64,000 bases of DNA from a virus. The notes below the pieces were generated by a model that was not told the origin of the DNA, searched no databases, and was given only the letters and a program-made list of their open reading frames with translations. The stretch lies in the IMG/VR virus record IMGVR_UViG_3300007512_000008, positions 62,001 to 126,000 of that record; one strand, given 5' to 3'. The translations under genes and the position numbers were made by a program. Below are positions 57,091 through 64,000 of the stretch, piece after piece. The stretch's first letter is position 1. Every line of letters starts with the position of its first letter.

Positions 57091-57118
57091 GTTACGTCCC
57101 TGGGAGCACTGGGGAAAC
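57091..57118 (-). promoter_or_regulatory. Two-box promoter motif GTTTCC-N16-CGTAAC
   Basis: Minus-strand GTTTCC, 16 bases, CGTAAC; 16 bases upstream of the ATG at 57074. Confidence 0.7.
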
Positions 57119-57218
57119 CTCGCCGGTAGGAACACTATGGGCACTGCGGCGGCAGGGTCATCCGGGGTGTCTGTGTCGGAAGTCAGTGCGAGAGCAGATC
57201 GAACTCCGACCAGGTCGG

Positions 57219-57224
57219 GTATCG
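57219..57224 (+). promoter_or_regulatory. GTATCG box
   Basis: GTATCG 29 bases before the ATG at 57254, in the set upstream of virion genes. Confidence 0.3.
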
Positions 57225-57253
57225 TCGCATCCCGGAATACGGAGAGACCATAG

Positions 57254-60200
57254 ATGGCGACCCAAGACAAGTTCTTCCCCGGAAGCAGCGTCTCCCGCTA
57301 CCTCATCCCGGGCGAGAGAAGCTGGGGAGAAGCTGTGTACCAGAGCGGGAAGCCCGTTCTGGATGCCGAGCTCATCCTCTCCCAGGAAATCGTCCGCGAG
57401 ATGCAGGGCCTCCTGTGGGACCGAGAGACTCCCTCTGGTTGGCTCCGAGGACCTGTTCCCCTCGATGGGAATGACTTCGCGGGGTCTCCCACGGCGAACT
57501 CCCTCCGCATGGTCAAGCGTACAGCTTTGGTGGCGGGCCTTCCGGTGGTCGTCGAATACACAGGAACGACCACTCCTTCCCTGAACGAGATCGTCCTCGA
57601 TGCCGCGCCGATTTTCGGGGGAGCTCCGCCGGATGTCAAGAGAACGGACTTCATCTTCCTCGAGGTGTTCCGGGCCCTCGTGTCTCACAGCCCTCGGGCT
57701 TCTGCGACCACGGAGGTCATCACCAACGCTGACGTGACGGCAGGAGATACGATCACCATCAACGGGACTCCTCTCACTGCTGTGGCGGGTGCTCCCGCCG
57801 CCGACGAGTTCCAGATTGGTCTGAACGAGAACGCTACCGCTTCGAACATCGCAGCAGCCATCAATCTCCCAGGCAACAGCTTCACCAGCATCTGCACCGC
57901 AACGACGGATGTCGCGAACCCTGCTCTGGTCAATCTCCGTGCTGCGGATGCTTTGGCTGGCGCCGCCGGGAACGCTATCACCCTGACTCTCTCCCTGACG
58001 ACAGGCGGCGCCATCCAAGTCAATGGTGGTGCAGGGCCCACCACGTTCTCTGGGGGTTCGGATACCTCGAACAAACCGACCCAGGCGACCCTGTATCGCC
58101 ACGGGAACGTAGACGTTCCTTCGGGAGTGAACTTCCCTGATGATATCGCGGACCCCACCATTGGAACCGAGTCCACCAAGCGGGTTCAGATCCAGTACCG
58201 CATTCGCACCACAGGGCAGTCCGAAGCCGTCAACTTCAAGACAGGGAACGGCTTCGAATCCTCCGTTCTGGCTCAGGGAACCCAGTCCGCCCCCGTCGCA
58301 GGCTATCCCTTTGTCCCCGCAGATGGGACGTCCTCCAGCGGCTCTTCAGACGCTTCTGCCTACCAACGGGTAGACGCGGGCCTTTGGGTTGCTGGGGACG
58401 GCTCAGAGGCCGCTGCCACCGCCCTGGGGACAATCGATGGCTATGTCTACGCGGTTCCGATGGCAATGGTCTTCCGGCGGAACGATGCATACAACGGAGG
58501 GGCCGGCGGGGGCTGGAATCCTCTGACGAATACCAATGGTGCACTCCCCCGTGTCCATGGAGGCTTTGCCAACCCTGTCGTCGGCGTTATCCCTGCGAAC
58601 TCTTCAGACCGCCCAGATGGCCGGTTCCATGACGAGATTCTTCCCGCCGATGTGATGGATCTCCGGAAGCAGGTCTCCCCTGGAGGAATCGATCTGAAAG
58701 CGGAGCTCGAGCGGCAGATGACGTCCCTGATGGACGGGAACTTCGGAACCTGGGCCATCGATGCGGCGGACAAGAACACTCTGGGTGCAGGTTCCGGAGA
58801 TGTAGGAACTCAGTTCCTGGTCTGCAATGAGGTGGGTCGCTCCGCAGCGAAGGGCGGAGTGGCTCCGGACAGCGGAAGCACCACTCGGGGCAACGGTATC
58901 GGGGACTTCGACCACATCCGCCGTCGGTTCGCTGACTGGCCTGTTGTGGAGCGTCGGGTTCTCCCAATCCTCCCCACCGATCTGGTGGGCGCGCAGCCTG
59001 GCAAGTACGTCGCCAAGGTCACCGGGGGATACACGACGTGGGAAGCAGGGGATGTGCTTCACATCGACCTGGACACCCTGGACGCCACCGGCCTTGGTGG
59101 CTGGGCCCACGCTCCCTCTGGAGTTCCCACAGGAGGAGGTGCTGTCACCAACCTGTGGCCTCTTGGGACCAAGGTGACCAACGTCCTCCGAGTCTTGCAT
59201 GACGACGGCAACTACAACGCAGCCATCGACAAGAACGTAGCTCTGGACCAGGTCGTTGGTGTGGGGACACCCCATATCGAGCTCACACTCGGACGGAACA
59301 CCCTTCAGGCTACCGGGGGGATCAACGTCGCAGGATACGACCTGGTAGGTGCCGGAGGCGGAGGAGACAACAACTCACCACGGCGCATCTGGGTCGAGCT
59401 CGAGATCACGTATCCAACGGCAAACGGGACAACCGACACCCCTGTAGAGATCACTCCCGACGCTACTGTGTATCCCTCAGGACCGGTTTTCGAGAACCAG
59501 ACCTCCCAGCGGCCTGATGACTGGGAAGGGGTCATCCAGCCCAAGTACAGGGATGGGGCTCGTGAGGTAGGTCTGGAGTACATCACCAACGACGGCTCTG
59601 GCGCCGGCTCGGGAACTCCGATCACGGACCTGGTCGTCAGCGACTCTACGACTACAGTGACGATGCCGCGCCGTGTCTATGGTTCGGGGGTCACGACGAC
59701 CACCGTGACTGACCAGGTGTCCACTCTGCCTCGGGCGGTGGACACCGCGACCACCCCTTATGGGTCCAGCGCCCGTCGCATCGATCTTCAGGACCCTCTC
59801 TCAGGAGCGGGTCAGGTCCTGGTCTCGGTGGAGTACTTCGCCCAGGACCCTCTTCCGAACTGGGGGGCCGTAGGCTACCAGCTGTCCTGCTACTTCAGGT
59901 CCGATGCTCCTCAGACTCTGGGCGTTCAGGCGGGAGCTCCCGGAACGGTGCAGATGCCGACGACGCTCCTTCTGCGTCCCCTGGTTATGTCCCGAACGCT
60001 CTGGACAGGCACAGCGGGAGCGGGTAGTGCTGATCTCCCGTATCCCTATGCCAAGCCTCTCGACCAGATCGCGGTCAACGGGGACCAGAGCCCGTCTCCC
60101 TTCCCTGGGGAATGGATCCTCTCGGCGAACGCCTCCATCTCGATTGCTGACTTCAGTGCAGAGACGGGCCTGCTGAATCTCCAGCAGCTGGTTCCTGTGG

Positions 60201-60526
60201 ATGGGAACCAGGATTTCCAGTTCAGTTCCCTGGATGTAGACTCGGAGTTCCGAGTCGCATACAAGGTCTCGGACACGAGTGCCTACCGCCCGGTAGCCAT
60301 GGCCCAGCCCCTCTCCGGAATCGCAACCCACAAGGTCTGGTTCCCCTTCTTGGCTCGTGCCTCTGCTGACGGCACCTTCTTCCGGAAGGATGAGGTTCTC
60401 CTGGTTGTGGTGAGCCGCTTGGCTATCCTGGACAACACCAACGTGGTGCGGTTCGTGGACTCCAACAACGATACATGTGCCGCCGTCTATCGGACGAGGG
60501 GCATCTTCCTCTTGGCGTCGGAGTGA
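57254..60526 (+). CDS. Giant tail/virion structural protein (1090 residues)
   Basis: The N-terminus (VSRYLIPGERSWGEAVYQSG then KPVLDAELILSQEIVREMQG) and TDFIFLEVFRALVSH resemble phage tail-fibre base regions in which 'LEVW'-type strands are common. Residues ~155-215 form an insert typical of virion proteins (TITINGTPLTAVAGAPAADE, ATASNIAAAIN). The remainder is beta-rich with many Gly/Pro turns to the end (AVYRTRGIFLLASE). Seven bases separate it from the next giant gene. Baseplate-linked fibre or spike is likely. Confidence 0.65.
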   Translation: MATQDKFFPGSSVSRYLIPGERSWGEAVYQSGKPVLDAELILSQEIVREMQGLLWDRETPSGWLRGPVPLDGNDFAGSPTANSLRMVKRTALVAGLPVVVEYTGTTTPSLNEIVLDAAPIFGGAPPDVKRTDFIFLEVFRALVSHSPRASATTEVITNADVTAGDTITINGTPLTAVAGAPAADEFQIGLNENATASNIAAAINLPGNSFTSICTATTDVANPALVNLRAADALAGAAGNAITLTLSLTTGGAIQVNGGAGPTTFSGGSDTSNKPTQATLYRHGNVDVPSGVNFPDDIADPTIGTESTKRVQIQYRIRTTGQSEAVNFKTGNGFESSVLAQGTQSAPVAGYPFVPADGTSSSGSSDASAYQRVDAGLWVAGDGSEAAATALGTIDGYVYAVPMAMVFRRNDAYNGGAGGGWNPLTNTNGALPRVHGGFANPVVGVIPANSSDRPDGRFHDEILPADVMDLRKQVSPGGIDLKAELERQMTSLMDGNFGTWAIDAADKNTLGAGSGDVGTQFLVCNEVGRSAAKGGVAPDSGSTTRGNGIGDFDHIRRRFADWPVVERRVLPILPTDLVGAQPGKYVAKVTGGYTTWEAGDVLHIDLDTLDATGLGGWAHAPSGVPTGGGAVTNLWPLGTKVTNVLRVLHDDGNYNAAIDKNVALDQVVGVGTPHIELTLGRNTLQATGGINVAGYDLVGAGGGGDNNSPRRIWVELEITYPTANGTTDTPVEITPDATVYPSGPVFENQTSQRPDDWEGVIQPKYRDGAREVGLEYITNDGSGAGSGTPITDLVVSDSTTTVTMPRRVYGSGVTTTTVTDQVSTLPRAVDTATTPYGSSARRIDLQDPLSGAGQVLVSVEYFAQDPLPNWGAVGYQLSCYFRSDAPQTLGVQAGAPGTVQMPTTLLLRPLVMSRTLWTGTAGAGSADLPYPYAKPLDQIAVNGDQSPSPFPGEWILSANASISIADFSAETGLLNLQQLVPVDGNQDFQFSSLDVDSEFRVAYKVSDTSAYRPVAMAQPLSGIATHKVWFPFLARASADGTFFRKDEVLLVVVSRLAILDNTNVVRFVDSNNDTCAAVYRTRGIFLLASE

Positions 60527-60532
60527 TCTGAA

Positions 60533-63500
60533 ATGCCTCGCAACGTAAACCCAGCGGGCATCTCAACCGGAGGTGGGACTGTTGCCCCGAACTCCGTAGA
60601 GGACTCCTCTCTTCGGAATCATCTACGGGATACCCGGCCTCTCGAAGCCCACGTCAATGATCCTTCCGAATCCCATATGGCGGTCACGGTTCGGATCACT
60701 GATAGTGGGGGGATGTACACATCGGATGAGGTAGAAGGAGCCCTGCAGGAGATCGGAGCAGGCCAGTCTGGAGGCCGGACCAACGGGTGGCTCCAAGGCG
60801 GGACTTGGACGGCGGTTGGGAACACCCTCACTCTGGACACCCCTTCCCTGGCTCTGATCGGATCCTCTGAGGTCTCGTTCTCCGGGTCCAGCATCGCCCT
60901 GCCTGATGGGACCCGCTGGGTTTACATCGACGCGACCACCGGGAACCTGACCTCGGATACCGTCGCTCCCAACCTCGTCAACGAACCCATCCTGGTAGGT
61001 CTGGTTGTGACTACCGGCGGGGTCATCAATGTCCTGACAAGCACGGACGCGCGGTTCTTCGTCTCCCAACTGGACCGGAAGCCTGCTCTCACTCTCCGAG
61101 AGACAGGAGGCACCAATGCCACGGCAGAAGGATGCTTCGTCACTCTTGAGGCGGCGCTCCTGTACCTGCAGACCTATGCGGCAACTGGAGCCTCTGAGGC
61201 GGAGACCCAGACGATCGTGGTTCGAGGGCCAATCACTCTGCCCACTACGGTGACGATTCCGGTTCCTGGGATCCGATTCGTCGGGGATGGAGAGGATGCC
61301 GCTTTTGTCACAGGGGCGACCCTCAACCCCATGTTCGATGTAGACGGGGTCACCAATACCCAGTTCCTCGACCTGACCTTCCGAGCAGACCACACCGGAT
61401 CCATCGCTGTTGCCAGTACGGGATCCCCCGTTCTGAGCTTCCGCATGGAGCGCTGTCGGGTCATCTCCGGAGCTCAGGACTGGGACATCGGGGTGAACTT
61501 CCCGGACGCGACGGCCGTAAACACCGCGACTATCCGCGACTGCTTGTTCGAAGCGGATACTCGGGGAATCCTGATCGATCGAGCGCACGATACTCTCGTA
61601 GAGCACACCCGGATCATTGAAAAGGGTGCTGCCGGGGTCTCCGGAATCGAGCTCAACCTCTCCGGCCCCTTTGCCGGAGAGGGGAACAACCATATCCGTG
61701 CCTGTCGGGTCTCGGGCTTCACGACCGGGGCTTCTCTTACCGGAGATGGCTCTACAATCTCCAGCACAACCCTGGAAGGCTCGAACATCGGTCTGCGTCT
61801 GGATGGAGGGGAGACCTCGGCAACGGATCTCCAGATCCTCCTGAGCTCTACCACTGGAGTGGACGGGATTCTCGCTGACGGTATTCCTTCCATCACCGGA
61901 TGTTCGATCAACTGCCCTCGTACTGTCTGGGCCGCAGAGAACCCCCAGGGCATCACTGTCCTCGCAACGGCCTCGAAGGCTCGGATCACTGGGAACAACA
62001 TCTACGGTTTCGAGAACGCCACCTCTGGGTCCGGAATCCAGTTCTCGGCTTCCTCCATCCAGAGCATCCTCTCCGGGAACACAATCACGAACTGCACGGA
62101 CGGGATCCACTGCCTTCCCGGTGTCCTGAACTGTGCGATCAACACGAATACGATCTCCGACTGCAACGTGGGTATCCGAGTCGAGGGGAACGACATCGAT
62201 ACTCAGAGGTCTTCGAATATCTCCATCGTCGGAAACCTCGTCACCGAGTCCGGAGAGACGGGCATTCTCCTCGTAGGGGAGATCCTGGACACCAGCGTAG
62301 AGGGGAACATCGTAGATGGGGCCATCCCGGGCTCAGAGACCGATCCCACGTCCAATGGCATCCTTGTTTCGGCAGCCAACGCGAACCTCCCTTCCCGAAT
62401 CCAGGTGGTCAACAACCTCGTCTGGCGCTGCACTTCGGGGATCGAAGCCAGAGGAACCAACGCGACCCTGCAGGTGGCTGAGATCAGCATCCAGGGGAAC
62501 ATGGTCCACCACTGCGCCTTCCCGGAGAACATTTCGGGCGTCACCAACACCTATGACGGGAGGGGCTCCAAGGGTATCGGGCTGGAATGGTGCTCAAAGG
62601 CCCAGGTTATCCAAAACAACATCCACAAGATCGGCACGGGCATTGACAACTCCGAGGTGGAAGCCTTCCCGAACGGGGGCGGCGCCATCCGAGATGTACA
62701 GTCCATCAGCATCTACGCGCGGAACTGTGATCGGCTCTCTGTAGACGGGAACGACGTCCGGGATAGTGTCGCTCTGGACTTCAACACCACGGGATTCCCT
62801 CTCGCTCACGGGATCTTCATCGAGGTCAACTCGGTCGCAACCGGAGCCGACTTTGAGGCGAACGACTACTCGATTTGCGACAACCAGATCACCTGGGCGG
62901 CCATCCTTCCGGGGGTCGCTGGGGGCGGGGAGCGGGGGATCTCCCTTGAGGTCACGGCTGGGAGCGATTCGGACACCAACCTCCTCCGGTTCGTGAAGAC
63001 CTCTGGGAACATGATCCGCCGAACCCGGCGCAGCGGCATCCGATACATCGTCTCCGGAAGCGTCGCGGGAGGAAGCTCCGGGATCCTTCATGCCCAGATC
63101 AACGACAACATGGTCTGGAACGCCTGCGGCCAAGCAGCCCTCGTAGGGGAAAGCCAGGGTGGTATCGTCATCGAAGCCCTCGGAACAGGGACTGGCGACC
63201 CAATGGAGATCGTCGACTTCCTCGTCCAGGGGAACATCCTGGAGAACATCGGATCCCTCGCGGCGACCGACGGAACTGGTATCCTCTTCGCTCTCTTCCG
63301 AGAGGCCAATCTCCGGGACATCTCGGTAGTTGGGAACAAGGTCACCGATGCGAAGGACTACGGGATCTTCCTCCGGGTGGATTCTACCATCACAGGAGGA
63401 CCCTCCAACCTGGATCGCTGGCTCATCTCAAACAACACCGTCCGGAACACAGACTTCACTGGCATCTTGGCGAACGCAGACGGGGCCGGAGTAGGTTCCG

Positions 63501-64000
63501 ATGAGATCGACGGGGTCGTGGTCCAGGGGAACTACGTCGAGGACTGTACCGGAGGTGGAATCTGGGTCCAGGCGGACTCTCATATCGTCGGGCTGGACAT
63601 CTCGAACAACCTGGGCAAGGACAACGGCGCCCACACTGTCACCGTTGTCTTGGCTGCCGCCACCCAGGATACCATTTCGGAAGCTCTCTCCATCCGTGGG
63701 AACACTGATCGAGGAGGGCCCGGTGTGGTGAGCTTCACCTCGAGCCACGGACTGGCAGGCCTCACGGTCTCCGACAACATTGCGCAGGGCTTCACCGGGA
63801 CTGCCCTCAAAGTGGATATCGGGAGTTCCTCTTCTGGGATCAGCATCACCGGGAACAACCTCCGGGAGGATCTCCTTACCACCAACTCAGTTGGGATGGA
63901 CATCGATCTCCCGAACAACGGCTTGCTTGGACTCACCATCTCCAACAACACCATCCGACAGGACAACGGCTCCAGTACCAGCATGACCGTGGACTACTCG
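60533..64000 (+). CDS. Giant beta-helix tailspike/fibre, 3' end beyond window
   Basis: At least 1156 codons open to the window end. The N-terminus holds SEVEGALQE-type tail motif (YTSDEVEGALQEIG near residue 65), then a right-handed parallel beta-helix with short coils of repeated GN-x-I and 'VxGN' units (SGNTITNC, SGNMIRRT, QGNYVEDC, SGNNLRED) running to the edge. Such helices form trimeric spikes that bind or cleave surface glycans. No catalytic residues could be placed. The ATG is seven bases after the previous stop, with GGAG weak. Confidence 0.75.
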   Translation, partial: MPRNVNPAGISTGGGTVAPNSVEDSSLRNHLRDTRPLEAHVNDPSESHMAVTVRITDSGGMYTSDEVEGALQEIGAGQSGGRTNGWLQGGTWTAVGNTLTLDTPSLALIGSSEVSFSGSSIALPDGTRWVYIDATTGNLTSDTVAPNLVNEPILVGLVVTTGGVINVLTSTDARFFVSQLDRKPALTLRETGGTNATAEGCFVTLEAALLYLQTYAATGASEAETQTIVVRGPITLPTTVTIPVPGIRFVGDGEDAAFVTGATLNPMFDVDGVTNTQFLDLTFRADHTGSIAVASTGSPVLSFRMERCRVISGAQDWDIGVNFPDATAVNTATIRDCLFEADTRGILIDRAHDTLVEHTRIIEKGAAGVSGIELNLSGPFAGEGNNHIRACRVSGFTTGASLTGDGSTISSTTLEGSNIGLRLDGGETSATDLQILLSSTTGVDGILADGIPSITGCSINCPRTVWAAENPQGITVLATASKARITGNNIYGFENATSGSGIQFSASSIQSILSGNTITNCTDGIHCLPGVLNCAINTNTISDCNVGIRVEGNDIDTQRSSNISIVGNLVTESGETGILLVGEILDTSVEGNIVDGAIPGSETDPTSNGILVSAANANLPSRIQVVNNLVWRCTSGIEARGTNATLQVAEISIQGNMVHHCAFPENISGVTNTYDGRGSKGIGLEWCSKAQVIQNNIHKIGTGIDNSEVEAFPNGGGAIRDVQSISIYARNCDRLSVDGNDVRDSVALDFNTTGFPLAHGIFIEVNSVATGADFEANDYSICDNQITWAAILPGVAGGGERGISLEVTAGSDSDTNLLRFVKTSGNMIRRTRRSGIRYIVSGSVAGGSSGILHAQINDNMVWNACGQAALVGESQGGIVIEALGTGTGDPMEIVDFLVQGNILENIGSLAATDGTGILFALFREANLRDISVVGNKVTDAKDYGIFLRVDSTITGGPSNLDRWLISNNTVRNTDFTGILANADGAGVGSDEIDGVVVQGNYVEDCTGGGIWVQADSHIVGLDISNNLGKDNGAHTVTVVLAAATQDTISEALSIRGNTDRGGPGVVSFTSSHGLAGLTVSDNIAQGFTGTALKVDIGSSSSGISITGNNLREDLLTTNSVGMDIDLPNNGLLGLTISNNTIRQDNGSSTSMTVDYS

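Noticed and set aside
57137-57253. Small + strand frame between the divergent genes
   Set aside because: Low-complexity Ser/Ala/Arg product without ribosome site; the region holds promoter elements instead.
60623-62110. 495-residue minus-strand frame
   Set aside because: Antisense to the beta-helix gene and lacking protein-like features.
1-64000. CRISPR array, integrase or attachment sites
   Set aside because: No regularly spaced direct repeats, no recombinase gene and no tRNA-linked duplication were seen.

Overview
This window is part of the genome of a large tailed double-stranded DNA phage whose host cannot be told from the sequence. Long, repeat-rich virion genes on the + strand (tail fibre, beta-helix and baseplate-like proteins) alternate with clusters of short genes on both strands. 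Many genes overlap by 1-4 bases (ATGA, GTGA, TTGA, TGATG). There are lysis genes, free-standing homing endonucleases and one tRNA. I see no ribosomal genes, integrase or bacterial housekeeping operon. The DNA is GC-rich, most genes have GGAG-type ribosome binding sites, and the first and last genes run off the window.

Layout: (1) 2-14420, tail and virion structural block. (2) 14501-17798, a homing endonuclease, then pyrC (dihydroorotase) and pyrD (class 2 dihydroorotate dehydrogenase). (3) 17755-27629, mostly minus-strand accessory genes: a HAD-type phosphatase, zinc-ribbon proteins, two tandem RecA-fold paralogues without the Walker A lysine, a 5'-3' exonuclease, four small tandem paralogues and a von Willebrand A protein. 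(4) 27717-34022, two large proteins sharing a module (one with a polycationic domain, one with ADP-ribosyltransferase-like and SWIM zinc-finger features), an FmdB-like zinc ribbon and small virion proteins. (5) 34065-37966, a virion gene broken by an atypically split intein, with a PD-(D/E)XK homing endonuclease gene in the break and a Vsr-like homing endonuclease just downstream. (6) 37969-46017, many small zinc-binding or unknown proteins, pyrE (orotate phosphoribosyltransferase), a DUF4326 protein and an ADP-ribosyltransferase. (7) 46065-47380, an endolysin and a secreted lytic transglycosylase. (8) 47500-50824, a baseplate-like protein flanked by two sulfotransferase-like genes, then an odd tRNA. 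(9) 50838-57074, unknown genes, including one behind an attenuator-like leader. (10) 57254-64000, two more giant tail proteins.

How it fits together: PyrC, PyrD and PyrE catalyse three consecutive steps of de novo UMP synthesis (carbamoyl-aspartate to OMP), so the phage probably boosts pyrimidine supply during replication. ADP-ribosyltransferase-like proteins, zinc ribbons and DNA-repair proteins fit host takeover. The accessory genes share a new two-box promoter-like motif, GTTTCC-N16-CGTAAC, found with fixed spacing upstream of seven genes, with an eighth variant. Virion and + strand genes instead tend to carry a (C/G)TATC(T/G) box, and several starts sit behind a hairpin that includes the ribosome binding site.

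No stretch longer than about 300 bases lacks a gene. All functional calls come from reading motifs by eye; no database search was run.
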